64,000 nucleotides of DNA from Scedosporium boydii (Eukaryota > Ascomycota > Sordariomycetes > Microascales > Microascaceae): positions 1 through 64,000 of the forward strand of contig NJFT01000141.1 in the NCBI GenBank assembly GCA_002221725.1. Direction: 5' to 3'. A program made the translations under genes and the position numbers. Under the pieces are notes generated by a model, which did no database searches, was not told the origin of the DNA, and worked only from the letters and a program-made list of their open reading frames with translations. Below, in pieces: positions 1 through 11,169 of the stretch (its first letter is position 1; each line of letters begins with the position of its first letter).

Positions 1-633
1 AAGCCGAAGATGTTGATCAGTAGTCGAGGCTGCTCGAAATGCCATGGCTATTATTGGGCTGGATATTTCTGTGCCGGGGTCGGCTCTCTACTCACCTCAT
101 AAACCTCAGCGATGAGAGCTTCATACCCGTCTCCCGTAGTGCCCTGCCAGTATTTTTTCCACTTTAGCTGCTTTGTGCCAAGCCCTTTGAAATATTCCCT
201 AGTCTGAAGTGGCATGTGAGTAGGAAAGCAGCAGAGAGCTATCTTGTAGACACCAGCTGAACTTCTCACCTGTTCCCACTCTGTTCCATTCTGACCTCTG
301 ACTCGCCCAGGCTTCACGGTCATCCAAATACGGAAGATATTGGACGGGTTATTCTGAAAATAACCTAATATCCTTTTGTTCTTAGCCTCCAGCACGCTTG
401 CCCTTGGCAGGTTCTTCCTTGGAGCGATTACCCTCAGCGCCATCTTCAAGCATCCAGGTGCCGTCAACGCAACAAACTATTCGGCGAGGGATATGCTTTT
501 CTCTGCAATCAGGACATTCCCCGGGTTGGAGCTCGGCGGTTGTGCGGGGTTCATCGGGCGCGATGTGGTTGGCGTCGAAAGTGGTCGTTGCATCGATCTC
601 GGTAGCGAAATCTAAGAGGGAAATCGTGTCCAT
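1..633 (-). CDS. DUF2235 domain protein (alpha/beta-hydrolase-like), 5' part, cut by the window edge
   Basis: The start codon is at 633 and the gene runs off the left edge. The first exon ends in RRIVCCVDGTW, the hallmark first strand of DUF2235 (T6SS phospholipase-like, Tle1-type fold). Three introns restore a continuous family-like protein: 431-365 (GTAATC...TTAG); one with a GTGAGA donor after WEQ and an acceptor before TREYFKGLGT; and one with a GTGAGT donor after IAEVYE. Between them sit NNPSNIFRIW and KYWQGTTGDGYEALI, matching the conserved NPTN and GATG..L segments. The last bases read INIFGF, the start of the nucleophile-elbow strand (FGFSRG in the family), so the catalytic Ser lies outside the window. 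Fungal members are common and mostly uncharacterised. The family call is firm; the exact splice sites are inferred. Confidence 0.8.
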
Positions 634-1607
634 TTAGCGCAGGAAATAGGGACTAGGAGACCCCGGATCGCTTAGAGTATGGCGTTTGGATATGGCGAGG
701 AGTATAAAGGACTCACGATCTAGCCTTCCTGCGTTTGAGAGGGCGCAGTTGGACGAGCGTTCTCATCAGGCGCTGGGGGCCCGTTTATCTCAGCCAAACT
801 AGCCAATCCGAGATGCTGCGCTGCGGTCGACTCACGGAAGCGATAGGCGTATCTTATACTAATCCTTCAGTGCTCACACCGAATGCAATCACCGAGATCT
901 ACATCTCGATTGCTTGCTGACGGTGTCGTGGTGCCATTTCGATATCAGAAGTGGACGCAAAACACGCTATATTTGATCTCATTTCCGCATTCACCGGAAA
1001 CAGGAGTCTTTGAGTGGAACTACTCGCGCAGCCGCAAGCTGAGATGAACCCAGATGCAACCTAAGTGGAGGCGAAGAATGGTATGAGAGTCTGAACCCTA
1101 CGGGGGCAATCAAACTGGGAAATTCTACAGATTTAGTCAATGTCAGCTATCCACATCATTGCTCCCTCTATCCCTCTCCGTGCCTTGAACTCGCATCTCA
1201 TGGCTCTACTGTTGTGGCTCTTGGTTCCATCGACGTCCTGGATACAATGCCGCTGCCTAGGAATACCTGCTTCCCCACTCAATGTTTGTGTGATGTCCGT
1301 CCAAGGTCTGGAATGGATGTGAGGTTTCACAGGCTGGTGATGTAACTGCTAATGGCTGCTTCCTTATTTAGAATCTTACTGTATTTGAATGCACTTCGCT
1401 GACAAATCGGTTGATGATCCCTCAATGCATGTTTCGGGCCATCGTCCGTAGATCCGCTGCGCCGGCGTGTCTCGTCCGGCCTGCCGCTTATTGGGAACAA
1501 GTCTATAAAGTAGCCCAAATCCTTCTGGGCCGCCTACCACTGAAACCCAACGTAGTAGGGACACACCAATATCAACCACCGCCCGCCATTCACTTGACTC
1601 CGCAGAC
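634..1607. other. Intergenic, divergent promoter region
   Basis: This stretch separates the divergent DUF2235 gene (-) and glutathione transferase gene (+). Short open frames on both strands show no family resemblance. I see no RNA gene or repeat. Confidence 0.6.
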
Positions 1608-2315
1608 ATGACAGCGAAGCAACCTCTGACACTTTACCTGAGCCGGGGTGCCTGTTCCCTGGCCCCCCACAGCGTCCTCGCCCACGCCGGAATCCCCTAC
1701 AAATTCGTCGTCATGAAACAATCCCCCAACGGCAACTCCACAAACAGCCGCTACGAAGGAGCCGACGGCAGCATCTCTCACGAGCAGTTCCTCGCCATCA
1801 GCCCCAAGGGTTTCGTACCCACCCTCGTCGTGGGGGACGGCCCAGATGCCGTCGTCATCACGGAGACGCCCGCCGTCTTGACATACATCGCCCTCCTCGC
1901 GCCGGATCTCAACCTGCTGGGCACCGATATCTTCGGCCGCGCCAAGGTGGCGGAGTGGTTGGCGTGGGGTTCCAACTCGATACATAACAACGGTTTCGCG
2001 GCGTTTTGGCGACCGGGCCGTTTCGCGGATGATTCGGACGAAGCCACGATGCAGAATATTAAGCGTCGAGGGAGGGAAGTTATTGCCAAGGCGTTTGCGA
2101 CGATCGAGGAGAAGTTGGAGGGGAAGGAATTTGCGGTCGGCGAGGCGTTGACGGTTGTGGACTTTCTTTTGCTCGTGTACTGGTGGTGGTGGAGTGGTGA
2201 GGAGCCTGACCGTAAGACGAAGTTTCCAAACTTTGCTAGGTTGATGGAGAAGGTGAGGGAGTTGGATGGTGTGAAGAAGGCTATCGCCGCCGAAGACATC
2301 AAGGTCGAGTTGTAA
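1608..2315 (+). CDS. Glutathione S-transferase family protein
   Basis: An intronless 235-residue ORF, the usual size of a soluble GST. The N-terminal thioredoxin-like domain (residues 1-90) starts with LTLYLSRGACSLAPH, which resembles the beta-class bacterial GST signature (YY.PGACSLAPH) where a Cys near residue 16 binds glutathione. ITETPAVLTYIA near residue 85 is the glutathione-binding E-S/T-x-A/P turn. The C-terminal helical domain includes FAVGEALTVVDFLLLVYWWWW, the N-capping box/Asp motif of GST_C, with an unusual run of four Trp. It is probably cytosolic and would conjugate or transfer glutathione to electrophiles; the substrate is unknown. The ATG at 1608 was chosen because the thioredoxin strand starts 7 residues later. 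The bacterial-like N-terminus could reflect an old transfer, but that is not testable here. Confidence 0.88.
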   Translation: MTAKQPLTLYLSRGACSLAPHSVLAHAGIPYKFVVMKQSPNGNSTNSRYEGADGSISHEQFLAISPKGFVPTLVVGDGPDAVVITETPAVLTYIALLAPDLNLLGTDIFGRAKVAEWLAWGSNSIHNNGFAAFWRPGRFADDSDEATMQNIKRRGREVIAKAFATIEEKLEGKEFAVGEALTVVDFLLLVYWWWWSGEEPDRKTKFPNFARLMEKVRELDGVKKAIAAEDIKVEL

Positions 2316-3241
2316 GTTGGGGATCTCAACTCGGGTTGCCACTAAAATGTGCCGCAAAGCTTGAGCCATAAATAATTAGAATTGGCCCCATGAAAATGTT
2401 ACAAAGGCGATATGCTTATGAGGTGATGTCTCGACGAGACCATTGGAACTACGTGTGCTTCGGGAGACACGAGGTTTTAAGGCCAGGGCTGGTTTTGGCC
2501 GATTGATCTCGACAGCCGGGCTGGCCCAGCTCGCGACCGCCCCAGCGTCTCCAATTTTGAATTTTAACCTCCTCCTTCAGCTTGCCCCGATTTCGGTCCC
2601 AAGTTTAGTGATATCTCTGGGTGAGAACGGCTAGTGCGGACTATGGACTAACAAACCGGTCCGCGACTGGTTGTCGAGCCCACTGGTCGGAGCACCGTTA
2701 CGGCGGCCGGTACATAGTCCTCGACGCTGGCACTTCTAGCATCCCTAATCTAGTGCAATAACCCCCGCCAGAGAAGTCCCTCAACTGTATGAAGCCTCTG
2801 TTGGAATAAAGAAACAACCGATTTAGCTCTAATTTCGGACATCCACTATAGAGTGGCATGTCGCTCATTTTTGGCGTAGTGGGCTAAATCTAACAGCCTC
2901 TCCGGGAGATACAGGGACCTCTGCCACCCTCAAAATATCGTCAAGTACCATACCGCGATCCAAGATCTCATCAGAGCCGCGAACCAGACAGTCCCAAGCT
3001 GGAGGGCAAAAATGGACATGCTGCTTGACGATATGCACCTTAGGCCTACACCAGGCTTAAATGAGTGGAAAACTCAAATATTGCATTATTCAAAACTATA
3101 AATTGCACACAGGTACGAAATACGGATAGACTGACTCCAACAAACAATTCGGCCATCATTCTGCCGGACATTTTGAGTATGCATCGTGTGACACGGAAAT
3201 CCTCATCTCCATCTCTCAATCATCGTCTTCCCGACGGCACA
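2316..3241. other. Intergenic
   Basis: Between the GST gene and the HNH gene. I see no coding frame, RNA gene or repeat. An alternative upstream ATG for the HNH gene lies at 3179, in frame with the chosen start. Confidence 0.55.
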
Positions 3242-4521
3242 ATGGCGAACAACTGGCTCGCCCGAGCTCAGAACCTCATCACCCAGTTCGAACAGAATCC
3301 TTCCACAACCGCCCAGGATCGAACGGCGCTCATCTATTTTCTCGAAGCAAGCCCGATCCGAAATGGCAATGACATGGCCCTCATTGATAATGTTCAGACA
3401 CGGGTTGATCTCGCCCGACAATTTTGGCAACTGACCAAACGTGGCCCGGATCTCGGTTACTGGAACACTGTTTCGTGGAGCATTTTGATGATTGCTCCTC
3501 TCGAACCTCTCCATCCTCTTGAGAATTCGCCAGACGTTTTGAAGATCCAGGGTGTTATACCACCATTGATGGTCCTGTTGAAGACATGCAAGCTCAGTCC
3601 TTTGCCCCTTCAGCCTGAAGCAGAACCTAATAACCTTTCTATGTCCAGTCTTAACGAGACCTATCGAGGATCCACTTCGAATAGATGCCGGTATTGAGGC
3701 CGAGTCGAAAGCCGAGAGTGTGAGGAGAAGTCGGAGGGAGGCTGACAAGGTACGTTAGCATTTCTTTTCTTCACCTTCCCCTTTTCTTCAGTTTGGTAGA
3801 ACCCCAGAGGACATTAAGCCAATCAAATTCGTAGTGTCTATTGAGGGATGCCGGCCGGTGTATTATTACAGGAGCTCGATACCCCGATGCTTGCCACGTT
3901 TTCCCTTTCTCTTCCCTAAAGGAGCCCCATAAGACCTCTCATTGTCTCCAAGCGACTCTTTTCCACCTTTGGGGACGCCATCGGGAAGAACGCATAAGAC
4001 ACCTACTCGTTGGTAATCAAAACATTGTCGACACTGCCCAAAATATGCTCGCATTAAGCCCCAGCCTGCATCGACTGTGGGGGAAGGCTGTATTTGGCCT
4101 TGAGCCCATCGCCCAACTTGATAATGGAGTCAGGTTAAGATTCCGCTGGTTGAAGAAAACTGGTCTTGCTCTTGGCCAGAGGATGCCAGAGAACTTTGAC
4201 CCTGACGAATTGCTGGCATCGCCCGACGGCCCAGGCAGTGTCAACGTGAGACATTTGGTCACAGGCCGACCCATCCTTGATGGAGAAATCATCGATGTCA
4301 CGTCCTCCGACAAGTCCTCGCGTCCAAATTACGAGATTCTACTGTTGCAATGGGATCTAATGAAGATGGTGTCCTTAAGCGGGGCCGCAGAGGCCATGGA
4401 AGATCCATCTTGGGATCCGAAACCCGACGATCCCTTCTCTTGGTTCCCGGTCTCGGCCCAAGGATCCCCCGAGAGCCACACAGTGCCCCCTGAGTCTAAG
4501 TCGCGAACTCCCTCCTTTTAG
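3242..4521 (+). CDS. HNH nuclease-domain protein (fungal HNH_2 type)
   Basis: Three exons give 365 residues: 3242-3551, 3649-3749 and 3835-4521. The introns are GTGTTA...CCAG (97 nt, inferred from the frame change) and GTACGT...GTAG (85 nt). The second joint creates CLLRDAGRCIITGARYPDACHVFPFSS, written here in parts: LLRDAGRC is followed by TGA.YPDACHVFPFS, where the paired C..TG and H-x-x-P-F residues are the treble-clef/His part of fungal HNH_2 domains. Further on, NMLALSPSLHRLWG is the N...H-L-W segment typical of the second half (HNH Asn/His). The N-terminus is helical without a recognised domain. An ATG at 3179 is an alternative start; 3242 has the better context (CACAATGGC). The stop TAG at 4519-4521 is doubtful because the same frame stays open for 63 more codons. 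The cellular role of these proteins is not established. Confidence 0.78.
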
Positions 4522-6991
4522 AAAAAGCTGAAGCATCGTGGCGCCAGTTCATCTGCTGGGGGTAAGTCAGCACCTGCCTATCTCGAGAATCCCGAAGCTG
4601 AGGCGTCGGCCTCGGCAACACAACGGTCTGTCCGACGCAAGGTTTCAAGAGCCTTGAGCTCGTTGCCGCTCCGACGTCGAGAGACTTCGGGAAATCATCC
4701 CCACCAAGACTAATACGGACGACCAGCCTAACGGTCTTCGTTTTCCTTAGTTTTAACCATGATAATATACATTGATCTGCTTTTTATTTCTTTTTTAACT
4801 CTGCAACGTACTTCACCCACACTACTTCGTAATGCCACATTCGATAATCCGCGGTTCAGCCAATGGGCAGGCGGATAGCTGACTAGACGGGAAGAGAAAA
4901 CCTGGATCAGCGCACAGCTAAATGCCATCGCACCAGTAGCAACTTACTCCGTAGATCGGGAACGACTCGCTGAGAGGCCGTTCCCCGGCCAGCCCCGGAT
5001 CTCTGCACAAAATGTCGTCGTACGTCAATAATATAGACAATTATAGATATCAGGAGCCTATGGCGTAGGTGGCACATGCAGGCCTCTACGTCATGTGTGG
5101 CGAGCTGCGAGGCCGAGAGACCGAGCCTACATGAAAGTTAGAGTAATCTAGTATAAAGTTTACAATATTACAGGGATGTGGAATTGAAGTATATCACGTC
5201 GGGTAACTCCGCGCACGTTATTTCGACATACATACATGGAAACATGCGGCCGAAATAATCTCCTTGCCACTTGTCACTCCGGCTGGTGTTTACTTACTAT
5301 CTTTCTTCACTGGTGTTCCTTTTCTTCTTTTTCACTCGGTTTCTTTAAGTTGCCATGGGCACAGATTAGACACCTGATTGGGATATCCCAGAATCTATTA
5401 AGAGAAGTGGATTAATAAAAAAGAAAATATGAATTAAAAAAAAGACTCTTGGCGTGATGATTAGAATCCTTGGGCTGGGGAAACGCAAGATTGAATAGAT
5501 CCGTCAAATCGAAATCTCCTTTTCGGACCTATATTTTTTACTAGTCCGCAAAGGGTCCAATAAACAGCGGAAGCTTGGAGAAAGGCATGTTGCATGTTGA
5601 CGAATTTGTCGTCTCTTTGCCAAGCCCAGCGGCCGGGTGAGGTTTTTCTCCAGACCGTCGTTTTGATAATACCCACACCCTCCTGTGAACGTCCCCAGTT
5701 CTATTCCTGGACTGAGGGGAAATAACTTTGAGCTGAGCAGAGCCAATCGCTGAAACGATAGGCTACCCCCTTCATTAGTGCAATAAGAAGGGACTCGAGG
5801 GTTCTCGCAGAAAACAAAAAGAACGAAGAAATATTAAGAAATGACGGGTGAGATGGTGTGAGTGGCTGCCTCACTTCCCAACAGAGCCCACTCGGTTGAA
5901 CGAAGCGGTATGCTGGGCAATCAAGAAGCAATATATAATCAAAATTTAATTGCACCTAATCGGACCAGGGAGAAATTTGGGTAGCCAGCTCCGTTGTCCG
6001 GATTCTGCCACAGACCGTCAATGTGGCATGCTCCGACAGCAGAAAGTGGCGGTTGAAGATCTTTCTCTTGTTCAGCCTAAAGTCAAACCTCACCCAGGAC
6101 TCGCTCGTCTCCGGCTCCCGGTTGGCTGCTGGAGCCACAGGCAGAGCTAATAAGAAAAGGGAGATGAGGAAGGAAAATCAAGGGTACCGTGGTGGGACTC
6201 GGGCTTCTATTAAAAGAACACGCACTATAGGAGTCTCCAGTTGTATGCCGTTCTACACCTATATTTTAATTTGTAGGATATATCAGCTGCCTCTTTTGCG
6301 TCGAAAATGTGTGTGAATAGATTGCTCAACTCGACTTTTGGGTAGCAGTCTGCCCATGCGAGTGGCCACTTCTCCATTTCTACCCCGAGGCTCAAGAAGA
6401 CTCGAAGCTTGGCAAACCCAACCAGGTTTCCCCCGTTATTCATCGTTGCCTCCGTCTGCTCCGATCAAGTCCCTTTAGTATGGATTCTCGCTCTTTGGGG
6501 TACAGCCTCTTAGTGTGCGTCAGGCCATGGTTGGGGAATCTTGCCTAGTCTAACATCACTCCATCCGGCGCGGTTCCCTTCGGTTGGACGAGACTGGTTG
6601 TCAGGGGAGTACGGTTCCGTCTAACCAAGTTGGCCCACACCTAACGCCGAGTTCTTTCCCAAGGGTGTGAACCCCTGTCCAAAGGTTCTAATGTTAGCAC
6701 CGCGAGCTTTTTTAGATTGATCTCTCGATATTGCCTTTAACCCCAAAAGAACATGAGATATCCTCGAAGCACCTGGTGTATTTAATGTGCTTCCTCCCCA
6801 CTCCGATATGTAGATCCCGTTTTCGATCCTCTGATACAAGAAGATATAAGTTTAAAGCTTGACATAACCTCAGTTATCAAACTTAAGTCTACGGACACTA
6901 ACTCTCTTCACTTCCACACACATCTCTCTCACCCGCTAACGCACCCTTCTTCGTATTCATCCTTACACAACTTTCCAATCTAACCGCAAAA
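4522..6991. other. Intergenic; possible extra 3' coding for the HNH gene at 4522-4713
   Basis: The first 190 bases stay open in the HNH frame and end in TAA at 4711-4713; a consensus GTAAGT lies at 4562. The rest has no supported gene. It is AT-rich around 5390-5450 and pyrimidine-rich at 6895-6935, which probably is the 5' leader of the next gene. Confidence 0.5.
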
Positions 6992-7686
6992 ATGCGTTTC
7001 CTTACTGGACTTCTCGCTCTTCCCGCCGTCGTCCTCGCGACCGGTCCTCCCGCTGATCAGATCACAATCGCCTCTGTGACGCACTCTGGCAATGGCTGCC
7101 CCCAGGGATCTGTCTCTAGCATCTTCAATAATGACAAGACTGTAAGTATTTCCAATTCTTATATCATCCGCCTTGCCTAAAAGCCACGATCTTGAGTCAA
7201 TTTCTCATCTCCTTGCAGATTATCACTCTCGGTTTCGACCAGTTCCAGACGTACATCGGACCGGGAACCTCTATCCAGGACCGCTCCAAGAACTGCCAGA
7301 TCCATCTGAATCTCAAGTACCCCTCAGGTTTTAGCTTTGCCGTCGTCGACAGCGTCTACCACGGCTTTGCCCTTCTTGAGTCTGGCGTCACCGGCGACTT
7401 CCTCTCCACCTACTACTTCAGCAGCGACGCCGCCAGCACCTGCACTACCCGCACCAGCATTAAGGGTGGTGGTATCTGGGCTGATGGCCAGGTTTACACT
7501 CAGCAGGACTTTGTCCCTGCCACCAACGTCATCCGGTCTCCTTGCGGTGGATCCTCTGACATTCTCAACATCAACAACCGTGTCGCGCTCTCCTCTACCA
7601 AGTCTTCTGCTTCTGGCATGATCTCCAACGATGACGCGACTCTAGCACTGACACAACAAATCAACATCAAGTGGTACGAGTGCTAA
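6992..7686 (+). CDS. Secreted DUF4360 protein
   Basis: Two exons, 6992-7141 and 7219-7686, separated by a 77-nt intron with consensus GTAAGT and TTGCAG; the product is 205 residues. Residues 1-17 (MRFLTGLLALPAVVLAT) form a clear signal peptide. The mature part has the DUF4360 pattern: early NGCPQGSVSSIF, then ITLGFDQFQTYIGPGTS, then KNCQIHLNLKYPSGF, and conserved Cys in CTTRTS and SPCGGSSDILNINNR, ending with the short strand INIKWYEC. Length and cysteine layout match typical fungal DUF4360 proteins, which are small extracellular beta-rich proteins of unknown function. The start is fixed by the signal peptide and an AAAATG context. The pyrimidine-rich leader directly upstream fits a well-expressed secreted protein. 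Confidence 0.92.
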
Positions 7687-10167
7687 GTAAACAGAGGCGG
7701 ACCGGCGGTGGAGACGGGTAACTGATTCCAGTTTCGTGGGGAAATAGGAGTGAGGAACGAGGAGTGACGGCCGCATGTTATTTAGGTAGGCGGCTATGGA
7801 TATTGGCCTTGCATTTATGCCGGCTTGGTACTTCTTTATTCATGTTCATATTTTGGAAGTTCCCTGCAAGGTCTGGTGGGCATGGATGGAGCCACAATAT
7901 CAGACATCGCGGGCAGGGTCCCTAGCAAGATGTGCGTCTTGCAGTTTATATTCTATTATTTTCTCTCTTTCTTCCCCGTTTCGTTGACTGTTCATATCCC
8001 TGTCAGCATTTTTCTTTCATATTCAACAAACTGGTCGAACTAGCATATTTTATTCTATATCATGATTATCTAAGTCATTAAGTTGCTTTTTGCTAAGTGG
8101 CCGCTACCTGTCCAACGTGTTGCGGTGTGAGTATGTGTGCGGCTGTCTATTTATACATATATGCCTTGGTCTCGTGGTTGACCCGTGTCCGAACCTTGCG
8201 TCTTGCAAAGCAATGACCAAGCATTATTGACTGCAAGGGCGGCACGTGTGTGTTCTGAATGTCTCTCCCTCCCGGGTCTCACCTGCGTCCTTTCATATGT
8301 TCCCCAGCCAGGGGACTCAACATAGCGAGCTTATTTGATATATCCCAAACCAACCATCACGGTCCGGGCTATCATTCCCGTTTCTCCGGACATCGTAGAT
8401 GTACATGTAACGTTGTAAGTATTAACAAATGTCTTTAGCCAACTGTCTAATCCTGAAGTTTCCCCAAGTCATACGCCGTATGTATACGTTGGAGGTCTTC
8501 AGTTTGTCATAATCGAATTGCGTTTTGGAATATAGGGGTTGACTGGGACATAGGACGGAAATCCTCCATCGGCCCATCAGCAATGGGAATACACGTTCAC
8601 GGTTTTGAGGTATTATCTTCTTATAGTTTAGGCCGCGTCCCTGCCCTCAACATGGAACAAAACACCCGTGCTGTCTAAGACTCCGCCAAACTCACATTTC
8701 AAGCCTATCCCTCACCCCTGCAGTTCCAAATAATACAGTTAGGACTCTCGCTTTGCGTTGGGGATACGACACAAGAATCATCCCTTTTATGCACTAGGAT
8801 GGAATCCTACTGTACCAACCATACAGCCGCATTCGCCTTCAGAACTTCAATAGGTTCACAGATCACGTTCGTCAACGAACCGAAACAGCACTCCGGAACT
8901 CTACCAACATAGCAGTTACTTATTGATGTCGTGAGTAACAAGACCTTATAAAAGTTCACCACATCTCCAGCATCCTCATCCTCTACTCCCTCGCCATCTG
9001 CAAGGATCCACCTGCTTCTTCGCATTAGAATCGAGTTGACTTACTCCGAATCTACTGCCAAGTACGATTGGTTATTGATTCCAATCAAGCAGAGGGTGCC
9101 GTGTATGAAGTAATAATGCCACCCAAGCCTCTTCAAGAATGCTGCTCCACTTCGCCAACGTGGGTCCCTTGCATCTTGTGGGGTCGGGTTTCTCCCCTCA
9201 GCACGTCAGCGATGTTGGTCATTCTCCCATCATGCCATAGGAAGACTTGTGAATGGCCAGAGCAGTGACTTGACTCGACCTTGTTCATGGCTGTCAGTCA
9301 CCACGTGGCATAAGCTTGGCCGCCGGCATGCCAAGTAAACCCTGGCAGCACGTGGGGGTTGAATCCAGCATCTCGGCCCTGGAGATCGGGACAAACGCGG
9401 GCAGTCCGTCGAAGCCTCCAGCCCCCCGTCGGCCCCCACCCCTAGAGAAGAAAAAAAAGCCTCATGCTGCCGCTATATTAGACACTTATCGAATGCCGGA
9501 TCGGGAAGGGCACTTGATGGATTGGCGCCAGCTCCGAGTTGAGGGGGGCATGATGACTCGGTCCGAAGTGAACTCGACCCAACCTCCTCATCGTTCCACG
9601 GATGCCGTGATGACCCCGCCGCCAAGACACGCGAAGATTCATGTGGTGAAGAAAATTTCCAATAGTTCGCGGGTTTGCTTGCATTTATGTGTATTTTTCT
9701 CCGCTCTGAACCAGGTTCTCGGGTGGGGTGAAAGGACCCTGATGCCCTCCTTCTGAGAACCCTGATAGACCGACGCTCTCGACTCCCTCGACTCCCGCGG
9801 TTCTCAACACCCCAACGCAAAAGTAAGCCGAGCAATTCAAGGAAGAAGAAACACAACCAATATCGAGTCATTTACGTTATGGAAACAATGTGGGGATTTT
9901 CCCGCGATCAAGTCTGCTTGTCAAGTCCGACAGTGGAGAATGTCAGTCACCATTCAAACCCGAGCCTTTGGATCAACAACATTCGGTAGCGGTCTCCAGA
10001 GTGCGCATATATAAATGGGAGAAGCCGGATGAGGAGATTGCGGTTATCTACAACTAGTAATTCTCCTGCCCCTCACATATTGATCGCCCCTGCATACTGC
10101 GCGTTCTCGAGACAGAGATCTCTTTCACACAGCCAATAAGACTCCTCCAGTTCCCACCCACGCCCCA
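7687..10167. other. Intergenic
   Basis: 2.5 kb between two plus-strand genes for secreted proteins. Several open frames of 60-150 codons occur on both strands but show no recognisable domain, signal peptide or splice-supported continuation. The only regulatory-looking element I see is the TATA-like box listed separately. Confidence 0.5.
10008..10015 (+). promoter_or_regulatory. TATA-like box upstream of the Asp f 2-like gene
   Basis: TATATAAA lies 153 bases before the start codon at 10168, a plausible place for a fungal TATA box given a leader of about 100 bases. No experimental support. Confidence 0.4.
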
Positions 10168-11169
10168 ATGTTGCCCAAGTTCCTCGCAGCCGTTCTCCTC
10201 GCCCATGGCGTCGGGTTCGGCCTTGCCTCGCCAATCGCCAACCGTGCCGAGAACGCCAACTCCTCCTTCACGCATGAAGTTAGGTGGTCGACCCGAGTCC
10301 AGATCGCCCCGGCCTTCCCCATCCACGAATCCTGCAACATCACCCTCCAGAGACAGCTGTCCCGCGCCCTTGACGAGACCGTGACGCTCGCCAAGCATGC
10401 AAAGGAGCACATCCTTCGCTGGGGCGACGAGTCTCCCTTTGTGCAAAAGTATTTCGGAAACGGCTCGACTGCCGTTCCCATTGGTTGGTACGAACGCGTC
10501 GTGTCTGCTGATAGGGGCGCGATGCTTTTCCGGTGCGATGATCCGGATAAGAACTGTGCTACACAAGATGGTAGGTTGAATATTCCTGAAGACACGTAGG
10601 GCTGAAGACGATGTCGATCATCGTTGGAGTTTGCCTCGTCTTTGACCGCAACCCTGCGGCCGCGGGGATGGGGAAACACGTGTGACCCCTGGCTTGCTAC
10701 CGCAGGCTAGGGGTTCCTGTTTTGGATTTCCTCTCAATACCCCCAAATCACAAACACGTTGCTGCGCTCCGGATTTTTGTGAATCAAGAATACTAATCCT
10801 TTCCTCTTAGGATGGGCCGGCCACTGGCGCGGCACCAACGCCACCGAAGAGACCGTCATCTGTGATCTTTCCTTCCAGAAGCGCCGATGGCTCGACTCGG
10901 TGTGCGGCCTAGGCTACGACGTGGCCGAGTCAGCCCTCAACACCTTTTGGGCTACGGACCTTCTTCACCGGGTGTACCACGTGCCCCAGATCAGCGAGGG
11001 CGTAGTTGACCACTTCGCGCATAGCTACGCCGAGGCGCTGGAGCTGGCTAAGACGGACCCTTCTAAGGCGGGCATTGATAGCAATATTCTACAGTACTTC
11101 GCTATTGACGTCTATGCTTTTGACATTGCTGCGCCGGGCGAGGGGTGCTCGGGAGAGGTGGCAGAATAG
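10168..11169 (+). CDS. Asp f 2/Pra1-like secreted zinc-binding protein
   Basis: Two exons, 10168-10570 and 10811-11169, give 253 residues. The intron (GTAGGT...CTTAG) is 240 nt, long for this genome. Residues 1-20 are a signal peptide (MLPKFLAAVLLAHGVGFGLA). The body follows the Aspergillus fumigatus allergen Asp f 2: FPIHESCN, HAKEHILRWG, KYFGNGST, LFRCDDPD.NC, GWAGHWRGTNATEETVICD, and the metal-binding region FWATDLLHRVYHVP with HR.YH followed by VDHFAHSY. In A. fumigatus and Candida albicans, Asp f 2/Pra1 are zinc-responsive extracellular proteins, and Pra1 acts as a zincophore. Here the protein stops at GCSGEVAE, just after the AFDIAAPG.GC block, so it lacks the Ser/Thr-rich tail with terminal Cys/His of Asp f 2. 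No zinc transporter gene is next to it, unlike the aspf2/zrfC pair. Confidence 0.88.

Noticed and set aside
1590..2369. 259-codon minus-strand frame
   Set aside because: Complete shadow of the glutathione transferase gene.
9278..9283. ACCTTG as a possible zinc-regulator (ZafA-type) site for the Asp f 2-like gene
   Set aside because: A single hexamer almost 900 bp upstream is expected by chance.
10054..10679. Two long minus-strand frames (170 and 184 codons)
   Set aside because: They lie antisense to the first exon of the Asp f 2-like gene and mirror its codon bias.
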